A DNA stretch of 64,000 bases from Lumnitzera littorea (taxonomy: Eukaryota; Streptophyta; Magnoliopsida; Myrtales; Combretaceae). The DNA lies in contig JAMXBB010000006.1 in NCBI GenBank assembly GCA_024138015.1, positions 72,011,752 through 72,075,751 of the forward strand, read 5' to 3'. The position numbers were made by a program, and so were the translations under genes. Positions 24,944 through 35,229 of this stretch are shown in pieces. The notes beneath the pieces were generated by a model, which saw only the letters and a list, made by a program, of their open reading frames with translations, ran no database searches and was not told where the DNA came from. Every line of letters begins with the position of its first letter. Within the stretch, counting starts at the first letter, position 1.

Positions 24944-25851
24944 TGATGCACTACTGGTCAGTGGTCCCATTACTCACGTGCGCGCCTCTATAGCCTCCAA
25001 TCTCTCTCTTGAAGAATTCTCTCTCAACAACCTGCTAATGACAAGAAACTGTACATCGAAAAAAGGTGGTTGAACTCCTTGAGCTCCCCACATTGTCATA
25101 TGTTGATTTATACACTCGATAGTGATGATACTGACCATTCCCTTATTGAAGACCTTATGCCGAGTACTCCGACAAATTGTTGCTAAGAATCTCTTGCTAA
25201 GTGACGAAACTTACTTAAACAGTTGAGTAGTTTTCTCTTGGCATACCACCATCTCTTTCATCCTGGCCCCTTTAATGTCACAACATTTTAACCCTTCTCG
25301 CTTGTTGTGCTTAGAGAATATTCATATGGGACCAATGCTGTATTGCCAGCTATCTACCTCTTCTAACATTTAACTACATTTCCATTTTTGGTTTGTTGAC
25401 CTTTTTACCCTTTTTGTATGTATTAGGAATCCACTTTTTATAAATATGTTGTAATTTCTTTATTTGTAATGTTGCCCTAGGGACTTATTATAAATAGTCT
25501 TTTTCTCTTATAAGTCAAAGATAACTTACATTTTAATACTAAATACTCTGTTCATATGAGACAATCTTCTCCAAGCTCATACCCCTTACACTCTTATCTA
25601 ATCTTATCGAGTAGCTCCGGATTAGTGGTAGGTAGACCTTGACATCAACTTGTGCATCATATCAAGTGAGGTGTCAAGTCGTGTTGTGTTCGTTGGTGAG
25701 TCACGTTCTCCAAGCAACTTTACATCAGCTACTTTTGTTCGATTGTGGACCATTTCCCTCTAATTTTCTTCAATATCTGGAAGGACCCATTTCAGTTCAA
25801 TTTTGCCTCGATAAGTCCTAGTGATAACTGAGCTCCTAAGTACACCATATA
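24944..25851 (+). repeat. 5' LTR of gypsy-3
   Basis: Pairs with 30757-31629. Shared blocks include GAAGAATTCTCTCTC (25012/30824), GTCGTGTTGTRTT near 25678/31457, and a TATA-like TTATAAATAG near 25487/31267. End placed by alignment with the 3' LTR and by the nearby PBS. Confidence 0.85.
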
Positions 25852-25855
25852 TTCC

Positions 25856-25867
25856 TGGTACCAGAGC
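25856..25867 (+). promoter_or_regulatory. Primer binding site (tRNA-iMet type), gypsy-3
   Basis: TGGTACCAGAGC, four bases after the LTR end; one mismatch from TGGTATCAGAGC. Confidence 0.85.
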
Positions 25868-25978
25868 TTGAGGTAGGGACCAAGAGCTGTGTAATGTTAG
25901 TCTGCTATGTCTATTGTTCGAGATATTTGTGTGTAGAAAGCATTTGCATGAAGTATCCTTGCTAAAGCTTGTATTGAG

Positions 25979-27270
25979 AATGTCAAACTCTAGTATACAG
26001 GGAGAGATTCATGATGTTGAGAGTGATGCTCATGGTCATGGTCGAGTTAGCCAATAAACATCGTGTACTACTGATGAATAGATATAAGATCTTGTTGCTA
26101 TTGTGGCCAACTTAGTTGTCTTAGTAAACAGGGTCTTATAGGCTGGACTACGTAAAAGAGTAATTGAGTAGGGTCGAGAAATGAGAGATAGGCTGAGGAG
26201 GTAGATGAACAAGCGAGCTCTGGAAGCCTTTCCTATGAACCAAGCACCATCACGACATGTCGATAAAGTCACAAGAAGAAGGTTAGAGTTGGACGAAGTG
26301 GAATAGTACGAAGAGAAAGAAGATTAGTATGATGGGATGGATGAGCATGAGTTCAGAGCACCAAGAGGTGCTGAGCATTTTAAAGTACAGATTCCGAGCT
26401 TTAACGGGTTTGGTAGTGCTGATGACTACCTTGACTAGGAAGAGAAGATCGAAAAGATATTCGACTTTTATGATTATGAAGATGCTATCTGCATTAAGGT
26501 GGCCACGTTAGAATTTTCTAAGTATGCAGCAATGTGGTGGAAGAAGCTATAGAATGTTTGTCTAAGGGCTTGATGCAAAGTCCAAACATTGAACGAGATG
26601 AGGAGAGTTTTGAGAAGTAGGTTTGTTCTCGAACACTACAAGCAAGACACTTTCTGACGACTCCAAGACTTGAGGTAAGGTAATAGATTCGTAGATGACT
26701 ATGTCCGAAAGTTTCATTTGCTTAGGATATGATGTGATATCGATAAGCTTGAGACCCGAACTATAGTACAGTCCATCTCAGGACTCCGAGCTGAGATTAG
26801 TCACATCATAGAATTGTAGAGCCTCATAACTCTGGATGAAACCATCCGTGTATCCCAAAGAGTTGAAAGGTAATAGCAAAACCAGGCTAGTTAAATGTCG
26901 AGTAGTAGAACCATGATGTCGAATAGGAATGGCTTATTGAGTCGAGTAGGGAGTGATAGGGCATCAAATAGATCAGAGGTTGAATGCTGAGGTCACATGT
27001 TAAGCCGACCAAATGAGGGTCGAGGTAAGAGCAAGGCCGAGGAACCTGAGATCCGAAGAGACCAGGGTTAGAGCTTAGGATGGAAAACCCGAGAAATCAA
27101 ATGTTTTAAGTGTTTTGGCTATGGACACGTGGCTAGTCAACGTCCGAACCATCGAGTCATGACCATTAAAGGCGATAAGCCTCAGTTTGAAGTAGAAAGT
27201 GTGAATGAAGGAGAGGAAGAAGTGGCAACCATTCAGATGCTAGAAGAATTTAAGGAAGATTCGGGAGCTT
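25979..27270 (+). pseudogene. gag relic of gypsy-3
   Basis: Starts at ATG 25979 (MSNSSIQGEIHDVES), the first in-frame ATG after the leader. Broken by many TAG/TAA/TGA codons. Recognisable parts: EFRAPRGAEHFKVQ near 26350, the gag core with AAMWWKKL near 26530, RSRFVLEHYKQDTF near 26612, and a zinc knuckle CFKCFGYGHVASQ near 27103 whose last Cys is replaced by Arg. The gag at 61140-59880 (minus, gypsy-4) is closely similar. Gag would form the virus-like particle in the cytoplasm. Confidence 0.85.
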
Positions 27271-27408
27271 AGATTCCCCTTGAGGGCGGTACTAGTATTG
27301 CTTTATTGTTTGACAATCTCTCATTACTTTAGTAGCTAATGAGATCGAGCAAAGAGAGAACCTCTTTCATACAAATTGCTAGGTGAATGGCAAGCTATGC
27401 GCTGTGAT

Positions 27409-27636
27409 TGTAATACCCCTTACATGCCTGGAGAGAGAAACTCTAATCATCGAGGCGCCTTTTGGTGTAGCGGCTCGGAGTACGTTGAAACTCTGGAGTT
27501 AAGCGTGCTCATGCTAGAGCAATCCCAGGATGGGTGACCTCCTGAGAAGCAGCTGCACCAAGGGATAAAACCGTACGGCGTTTCATGCCAAAGTGGACAA
27601 TACCTCGGTGAAAGGAGTTCCGGTCGAGTCATTACA
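27409..27636 (+). mobile_element. Solo LTR of a Cassandra-type TRIM
   Basis: A 228-bp insert starting TGTAATACCCC and ending CATTACA, flanked on both sides by GTGAT (27404-27408 and 27637-27641). It interrupts the protease coding region of gypsy-3; removing insert and one duplication restores the reading frame across the junction. It is far better preserved than the three copies at 7.3-8.2 kb and has a clear 5S-rRNA-like core (see separate entry). There is no internal domain or second LTR, so it is a solo LTR left by LTR-LTR recombination. Confidence 0.93.
27480..27550 (+). ncRNA. 5S-rRNA-like segment inside the Cassandra LTR
   Basis: Matches the 3' two thirds of plant 5S rRNA, with GAGTTAAGCGTGC (box A region, 27496) and AGGATGGGTGACCTCCTG (box C region, 27528), the internal RNA polymerase III promoter elements. 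It is not a standard 5S gene: the 5' part of the rRNA is absent and the spacing belongs to the LTR. Confidence 0.85.
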
Positions 27637-27641
27637 GTGAT

Positions 27642-27858
27642 CATTGATGGAGGGAGCTATACCAACATCATCGTGCAAGGGGCAATTAAGGCCATGAAAT
27701 TGCCAACTCTTCTACACCCCAAGCTGAACAAGAGAGGAGGATTACACATTTCTAAGCAAGTCAAAGTGTCGATTACTATTGGTGATAGATACAGGGATAA
27801 GGTGCTATATAACGTCTTGCCCAAGTGTGCATCCCTCATATTACTTGATCGACCATAG
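27642..27858 (+). pseudogene. Aspartic protease of gypsy-3
   Basis: Retropepsin-type domain with the active-site DGGSYTN (Asp in place of the common DTG/DSG context, as in other plant gypsy elements) followed by a hydrophobic-rich domain ending ILLDRP near 27857. The start of the domain (GKLCAV) lies left of the Cassandra insert at about 27389-27408. It would process Gag-Pol in the particle. Confidence 0.8.
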
Positions 27859-30750
27859 CTATTTGACTTAAAGGTATTACACGATGGGTATAGAAACACC
27901 TACATGTTTCAAAAGGACGGGAAGAAAGTTATATTGATGCAGATGAGTCCTAGAGAAGTAGAAGAAGCCTAGGAAAAGGTTACGAGATCTTTATAGTGGA
28001 AATCCTAATGATTTCCCGAGCTCAGTTTACACGAGAGGTCAAACTCGAGGACTATGTACTCCTCTTGGTTAGGAGACTCTTAGAGGTTAGAGAGGCCGAG
28101 AACTTACCTGCTGAAGTGTTGCAACTACTTTAGGAATTTCCTAACCTATTTCCATCCGAGATGACAAAAGGTTTACCTCCCTTACAAGGAATTGAGCAGT
28201 GCATCAATCTTCAACTTAGATCAGCCTTACCAAATCGACCCATCTATAGACTCAATCTTGAACAGATAACCAAGTTGAAAAAGCAAGTTGATGAGTTGGT
28301 AGATCGCGAATATCTCCGTAAGAGCATGAGCCCATGTGTGTCCCAGCCATGCTAGTACCAAAGAAGGATGGATCATGGAGGATGTGCATTGACAGTCGTA
28401 CTATCAACAAGATTACTGTTAAGTACCGATACCTAATGCCGCAGTTGGATGACATGCTCAATGAGTTGCATGGTGCATGCATCTTTTTGAAAATAGATCT
28501 AAAGAGTGGCTATCATCAAATACGAATGATACTGGGAGATCAATGAAAAACATCCTTTAAGATTCGAGATGGTCTATTTGAGTGGATGGTTATGCCATTT
28601 GGTTTAACTAACGTACTAAGTACATTCATGTGACTCATGAATCATGTGCTTTGAGCATTGATAAGAAAATGTGTTGTGGTTTATTTTGACAATATTCTGG
28701 TCTATAGGGCCGACCTTCTTGTTCATATCGAACATTTGAGATTGATGTTTAACATACTCTATGCTGAGAAATTATTCGGCAACCTGAAGCAATGCACGTT
28801 CCATTAGAGCGAGGTTGTATTCCTTGGATGTGTTGTTTCAGGGAGTGGAGTTCGCATTGATGAGGAAACGGTCAAGGCTATTAATGAGTAGCCTATGTCG
28901 AAAAGTGCAGCCGAAGTGAGGAGCTTCTATGGTCTAGCCTCGTTCTATCAAAGATTTATCCAGAACTTTAACTCCATAACTGCACCGTTGAGTGAATTGA
29001 CTAAGTAGAACGTTGAGTTTAATAGGACAGAAAAGGCTTAGAGGAGTTCTGAAGATTTAAAGTGTAAGCTAACATCTGCTCCAGTGCTTGCCTTACTAGA
29101 TTTCAAGAAGGTTTTTGAGGTTGAATGTAATGCGTTTGGTGTCGGCATTAGTGCTATACTTATGCAAGAGCACCGACCCATTGCCTACTTTAACAAAAAA
29201 CTTCGAGGTACTGCCTTGAATTACTCAGCCTATGACAAGGAGCTTTATGCCCTTGTCTATACACTTTAGAATAGGTAGCATTACCTGTTGCTGAGAGAAT
29301 TCATCATCTATTCTAATCATGAATCTCTTAAGCATCTTCGCGGGCAATAGAAGCTTTTTTGGCGCCATGCCAAGTGGATCGAGTTCTTAGAGTCCTTTTA
29401 CTATGTCATCAGGTATAAGAAGGAAAGCACTAATACAGTAGCTGATGCACTTTCTCGTCGTCATACCTTCATCATGACGTTGTAAGCAAAAGTGCTTAGA
29501 TTTGTCACTCTACTTAATCGATATGAGCATGACCCACATTTTGGGCCTTTAGAAGCCAAGTGTAGTGATAGAGGAGCTGTAGATGAATTCTACTTGAGTG
29601 AGGGGTTCTTGATAAAAGGCAAGTAGATGTATATCCCGAGTGGTTCTATAAAGGAGCTACTGGTTCGAGAAGCTCATGCTGGGGGTCTAGCTGGACATTT
29701 TGGGGAAAAGAGAATGATTAAGATATTGAAGGAGTATTTTTACTGGCTTGGGATGATGGGGGATGTACACCAAATACTTAAGGGGTGTAAGGTGTGTAAG
29801 TATGCTAAAGGGAAGAGAGAACCTTATAGTGAATATACGCCCCTACTGATTCCGGAGTGACAATAGATCGATATAAGCATGGATATTATGCTTGGCTTTC
29901 CCTATACGTTGAGAAGATACAATTTGATTATGGTGGTGGTCGATCGGTTTAGCAAGATGGGCTACTTCTTTCCTTGCTACAAGACTAATGATGCTTTATT
30001 CATCGCTAACTTCTTTTTACAGGAAATTATGCAACTACATGGAGTGCTGAGAAGTATTGTATCTGACCATGATTTGAAATTCACGAGCTTCTTTTGGAAA
30101 ACCTTGTAGAGGAAACTCGGCACTAAGCTCCTATTCAGTACTTCTTGCCACCCTTAGACAGACGGCCAAATTGAAGTAGTTAACAGAACCATCGGTAGTC
30201 TCCTACATGCCACTATTGGAAAGAACTCTCATGACCGGGATTTATGCCTACTAATCATTCAATTTGCTTACAATCGCTCAACTCACAACTCCATTAGAAC
30301 ATCACCATTTGAGGTTGCTTATGGGCTTAACTCGAACTTACCCTTAGACTTAGTTAACGGTCCATCTACATGAAAGGAGAGTTAATCCAGCTTGCAGCGT
30401 ACAGAGGAATTTCACAAGTTACACTAAAGAATTGTCGAGTAATTAACCAAAACTGTGGCTGGACAGAAGGAAATGTGAAGCCACGGAAGGAAACGAATTG
30501 TTTATGCTCTTGGGGACCTTATTTGGAACCATCTTAGTAAAGAACACTTCCCTAGCAAAAGGATAAACAAACTATCACCTAAAGCAGATGGACCCTATAG
30601 GATCCTTAGGCGCCTTAATGATAATGTTTACGAGATTAAGTTACCCGAAGGTTTTATCATATCTACCACATTCAACATCGCTGACTTAACTCCATATGTG
30701 CCTGATGATGACGAAGGCCAAGATTTGAGGGCAAATCTTCAACAACCCTG
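27859..30750 (+). pseudogene. pol of gypsy-3: RT, RNase H, integrase
   Basis: The best-preserved gypsy pol in the window, though broken by more than ten stops. RT about 28230-28860: LVPKKDGSWRMC (28356), MPFGLTN (28590) and VYFDN (28680), where the second catalytic Asp of FDD is Asn. RNase H about 29090-29465, ending with a DALSRRH-like motif. Integrase about 29640-30420: HHCC zinc domain (REAH, GHFGEK, CKVC) and DDE core with D in SMDIMLG (29880), D in VSDHD (30058) and E in GQIEVVNRT (30173). The C-terminus (FNIADLTPYV... LRANLQQP) stops at 30750, six bases before the 3' LTR; no chromodomain is evident. Confidence 0.87.
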
Positions 30751-30756
30751 AGAAAT

Positions 30757-31629
30757 TGATGCATTACCAATCAGCAACCCCACTACTCGTGTGTGCCTCT
30801 GAGGCCTCTAATCCCTCTCCCGAAGAATTCTCTCTCGGTAACTTGCTGATGATGAGAAACTGTACATTGAAGAGAGTTAGTTGAACTCCTTGAGTTCTCC
30901 ACATTGTCATACATTGATATGTATACTTAGTAGTGATGATGCTGACTATTCCCTTGTCGAAGACCTTATACTAAGTACTCTGATAAACTACTACCGATAA
31001 TCTCTTGCTTAGTGATGAGAGACTTACTTAAACGGTCGAGTAGTTTTCTCTCAGCATACTACCATCTCTCTCGTCTTGGCCCCTTTAGTACTACAACATT
31101 TTGACCCTTCCTGCCTACTGTGCTTAGAGAATATTCGTACGAGACCAATGCTACACTGTCAGCTGTCCACCTCATTTGACATTTAACTACTTTTCCATTT
31201 CTGGTTTGCTGTTTGTAAATACTTTCTTATAATTTCTTTATTTGTAATGCTACCCTAGGGAATTACTATAAATAGCTCTTTTCTCTTATAAGCCGAAGAT
31301 AACTTACATTTTAGTACCGAATACTCTGTTTTTGTGAGATAATCCTCTCCAAGCCTATACCCTTTATACTCTTATCTAATTTTGTCAAGTAGCTCAAGAT
31401 TAGTGGCAGGTAGACCTTGACATCAATTTGTGCGTCATATTAAGTGAGGTGTCAAGTCGTGTTGTATTAGTTGGTAAGTCACATCCTCCAAGCAACTTCA
31501 CGTCAGCTACTTTTATTAGATTGTGGACTGTTTCCCTCTAATTTTCAACGATATCTCGAAGGACCCATTTCAGTTCAATTCTATCCTGGTAAGTCTTAGT
31601 GATAACTGAGCTCTTAGGCACACCAAGCA
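30757..31629 (+). repeat. 3' LTR of gypsy-3
   Basis: Starts TGATGCATTACC at 30757 and aligns with 24944-25851. Shorter by about 35 bp, mainly through a deletion near 31210 where the 5' copy has an extra T-rich block. Confidence 0.85.
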
Positions 31630-31666
31630 CTAAGACCCGAGAAGTTAAATGCTTTAAGTGCTTAGG
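31630..31666 (+). pseudogene. 37-bp piece of gypsy-2 gag between two insertions
   Basis: Encodes TREVKCFKCLG, the first half of a CCHC zinc knuckle. The second half (YRHIASQC) is at 39339 onward. This sliver shows that gypsy-3 and the Athila-like element hit the same gag gene 37 bp apart. Confidence 0.85.
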
Positions 31667-32881
31667 TGATACGAGGCAAGCACACCTATCAATTTTAATA
31701 TAGTCGGATATGAGTCCGAGTCGATCCCTCAGAGATTTTGAGTACTAATATTAACTTTAGTTTTATTATCTAACCGGAAAATTATGTCGAGCTGAATGAA
31801 TTAAAAATACTGAAATTAATAAACTAGACTACTTATGAGACTTAATTACGCAAATTAGAAAGCAATAAACTACTAACGACTTCAAGTATGCAATGATGTA
31901 TTTAGGAATTATTTCCCCTAGTGTTTAACATGTAACCTTTTAAAATATATTCAATTCATTTTCTATAATTCTTGACCGGAGGGATTCACAATTAAAGCTA
32001 ATATCTTTCTCAAGCATATTAACCCTAATTCTAAATTATTTACTGGAATCTCTTCACTTAGTAATATAACTTAGAATTGCATTAATGTTTAATGAATTCC
32101 CACACAAACAATCAACTTTCCGGAAGAATCATGTATCTTATCTCTAAGTATACATGTAATTCTCTCCAATTATGTTAAGATCTAATTACACACGCAATTT
32201 CTCAATCAACATGCATAATATCATATATTGATACTCTAGAATTGTCAATCTATAACTAAACGACATAATTGAATCAAGAAAAGATAGAAACTTTCTTGAA
32301 ATTATAATTCAATCCAAGGGTTACATGAAACCCTAGGTTCCATAATCCTAAATACTTGAATTCTAAGCTATCATAATGAATCTAAAAACGAGATTCATCA
32401 AAAACATGAAATAAAACATAAAAACCCCTCTTGATTTGATGAACAATCTCTAATCTTGAAATCGATGTCGTTCTTGCTTCTTGATGTTGTTTCTCCTTAA
32501 GTCTCTTCTTGTCTGTCGTCTCTCCGTTTCTATAATGTCTCTCTCTCTTTTAAACCCTAAGATCCCCTTATATATGTGTATTACACGGATTTTATTTTCG
32601 TCACCAGACATGGCCTGGGACAAGGCCGTGTCCCCAGGTCGTGTAACTTTCTGCATTAAAGCAAAATTTCTGCACAACTTCAAAATTTCATAACTTCTTT
32701 GTTTGAACTCGGAATTGAGTGAAACTTGATTCGTTTTCTTCGTTTGCGAGCCTAGAATGTGTTTAAACCCTGAAATCAACATTTTACTCAATTAAGTATC
32801 ATTTTCTTCAAAGAAAACCAAAAATGTACGGGAAATACTATAAAATCACCATATAAAATATGTTTAAAATCAGAGTTATCA
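31667..32881 (-). repeat. 3' LTR of the Athila-like element
   Basis: 1215 bp, TGATACGAGG to AGAGTTATCA. Contains the palindromic motif GGACAAGGCCGTGTCCCC near 32618, related to the internal minisatellite. On the minus strand a TATA-like CATATATAAGGGG lies near 32568. Confidence 0.95.
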
Positions 32882-32893
32882 AATTTCCCCACA
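32882..32893 (-). promoter_or_regulatory. Polypurine tract of the Athila-like element
   Basis: On the minus strand AGTGTGGGGAAATT directly precedes the 3' LTR; it primes plus-strand cDNA. The CTTGAGGACAAGCAAATGC phrase just upstream is a hallmark of Athila 3' regions. Confidence 0.85.
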
Positions 32894-33370
32894 CTTGAGC
32901 ATTTGCTTGTCCTCAAGCAAATAAATCAAAACAAAACTTTCAGGACAAGAAACACTAATCAAAATTTATCATTGTTTAAGAAACCGGTGAAAGAATACAC
33001 TTGACCTGAAGAAAGGTATTCTCAACTAACTTGCAATAATAAAGTCAACCAATTTCATCTGACCATATTCGAATGCTCCAACAATACTTAATACTAGAAT
33101 TCACTAGTTAATTTATGAAAATCAATGTTTCCCCAAACCATTTAACCAAGGATTCTTAAACTAAAAATTAGATTTAACATCTCGCCAATTGAGAAAGAGT
33201 CATAAAAATTTTATCCATTTGACTAAAATGTATACAATTCTCTCTTCCATCTCACTAAGCACCATAATCTAAAACAAACACATTTTACATCTACTCTTCC
33301 TCTGATCATCACCCTAGCTCATACTTTTGTTGAGAGGTCTTTTGAATTTATCTTATTTAAGCACAATTGT

Positions 33371-33575
33371 GTTGGTAGCGGGAAAGAATCTCGCTCTTCT
33401 GACGGACCAAGACTGATCCATACCATCTTATTTCTTATATTGATAGCGGGAAAGAACCTTGCTCTTCTGACGGACCAAGGCCGATCCATATCAATTTTTT
33501 TTCATTAGAATTGGCATTGGGGCTCAATCTCGCTCTTTTGACGGACCAAGACGAATCCTTACCAATTTTTTTTTA
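33371..33575. repeat. Three imperfect repeats of about 70 bp
   Basis: Units near 33371, 33441 and 33511 share TAGCGGGAAAGAA (third copy altered), CTCGCTCTTCTGACGGACCA and GATCCATACCA with T-rich spacers. They lie in the non-coding 3' third of the Athila-like element. Confidence 0.85.
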
Positions 33576-34481
33576 TTCACTTATTATTACTTTTGACCTC
33601 CAACCATTATGATTTTTCAGAGGTTTCTCAAAAGAAGAATTTCATTTGTTTGTTTGTTTGTTAAAAATTATAGGACTCTTAAAAATTTCTAAGAAAAAGG
33701 TATACACAAAAATAAATTTTAAAATAACCATGACTAACTCTCAACTAGTGATGTTGCTCCAATCTCAAGTCTTAAAATCCTAAGCTAAATAACTCGTAAC
33801 ATTGCCTTCCAAAAATTTGACTAATCAATTCTAGTAAAGTATAATAAGATCAATAATAATCAAGATGACATAGTTGATTTCTTAAAAATTAATTGGGTCA
33901 AATATGAATAATTGGTCTCCTAAACAGTAACAAATTCATATATATCCCTTCCCCACACTTAATAATATACATTGTCCCCAATGTATCACTAAGAAAGCAT
34001 AACATCAAGATATGAAACAATAAAAACCATCATAGGGAAAAAGGAAATACATGTATTGAAAAAGAAACTAATACTTCCCTGCCAGTCGAAAATAAGGTGA
34101 AGAAGTTCATAACGAGGAAGCATCATCATCGTCGTCACTGCCCTCAACATCCTGTTCACGACCTCCAACCACCTCTTCCTCACCATGAAAGAATAAAAAT
34201 GAAGTAAACTCTCAGACAAAATGCATGTATCAATTCCCAAAAGTCCTAAACGTCGAGTAGCTAAACATGCCTAAACAATGAGGAAAATACAGCATAAACA
34301 AGAGAAGACAGAAGAAAAAAAAAATTAAAAGAACTTACTTGGATTGGGAACATGAGGAGAAGATGGAGATAAGATGAAATGTGAAATGAAGTTGTGTAGA
34401 TGTTTGTAAGTGGTTGAGAGAGAGTGTGTGTGTTTGGAAAATATTGTGCAGTGTGTGTGCGAAATCGTATGGGGCTGGGTA

Positions 34482-34955
34482 GACACGGGCTGGGACACGA
34501 CCGTGTCCCACGCCCGTGTAACAATCTGTGTCGTCGTGTCTTACCTGGACGCACACGGGCTGGGACACGACCGTGTCCCCTGCTCGTGTGACTTGTGCTT
34601 CCCATGTATGAAAATTGGACGGACACGGGCTGGGACACGACCGTGTCCCACGCCCGTGTAACTTTCTGTTTTTAGGTGGTGTCTGGACGCATACGGGCTG
34701 GGACACAACCGTGTCCCACACCCGTGTAACATTCTGTTCGCGGGTGGAAAATTTTGGGCGCACACGGGCTGGGGACACGACCGTGTCCCTCGCCCGTGTA
34801 ACTTTCTGTGCCCATAGCGAGGATCAAAGTCTGGGCGGACATGGGCTGGGGATACGACCGTGTCCCATGCCCGTGTAACTTTCTGTGGGTGGACATTTTT
34901 GATCATCTGGATGGACACGGGCTAGGACACGACCGTGTCCCTCGCCCGTGTAACA
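34482..34955. repeat. Hairpin minisatellite, seven units of 68-77 bp
   Basis: Units begin near 34482, 34552, 34622, 34690, 34761, 34838 and 34914. Each has the core ACACGGGC-TGGGACACG-ACCGTGTCCC-ACGCCCGTGT: an outer inverted repeat ACACGGGC/GCCCGTGT around an inner one GGGACACG/CGTGTCCC. Most then have GTAACTTTCTG. The array ends at a 21-base T run (34959-34979). The overlapping open frames on both strands are by-products of the repeat. Confidence 0.95.
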
Positions 34956-35229
34956 AAATTTTTTTTTTTTTTTTTTTTTGAATCAAGAAAAAGGAACTTA
35001 GAAATAATATAACTAAAGAGAAAATGAAAAATTAAAATTAAGAAGGAAAAGACTATGACTAAAAATTGAAAGAAAAATATACGAAGTAAAGCAAAGTTAG
35101 ATAAAACGGAAAATAAAATGCAGAAAACTTAAAGAACTAAAGCATAAGTAGAGTTAGACATGGGTTGCCTCCCAAGAAGTGCTTTAGTTAACGTTGATAG
35201 CTCAACGGGATACGTCTTCTCATGATTCT

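Larger units (their letters stand above)
24944..31629 (+). mobile_element. Gypsy-3: complete LTR retrotransposon nested in gypsy-2 gag
   Basis: 5' LTR 24944-25851, iMet-type PBS 25856, gag, protease, RT, RNase H, integrase, and 3' LTR 30757-31629, all in order. Both LTRs start TGATGCA and align throughout, with many substitutions and some indels, so the insertion is not recent. The flanking gypsy-2 gag sequence resumes directly after the 3' LTR. I could not find a clean 5-bp target duplication (GATAT left, CTAAG right); the ends may be off by a few bases or decayed. The coding part carries many stops, so it is not autonomous now. Confidence 0.85.

Noticed and set aside
34261..34918. Several overlapping open frames on both strands over the hairpin minisatellite
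   Set aside because: The repeat core is palindromic and free of stops in several frames; the peptides have no family resemblance.
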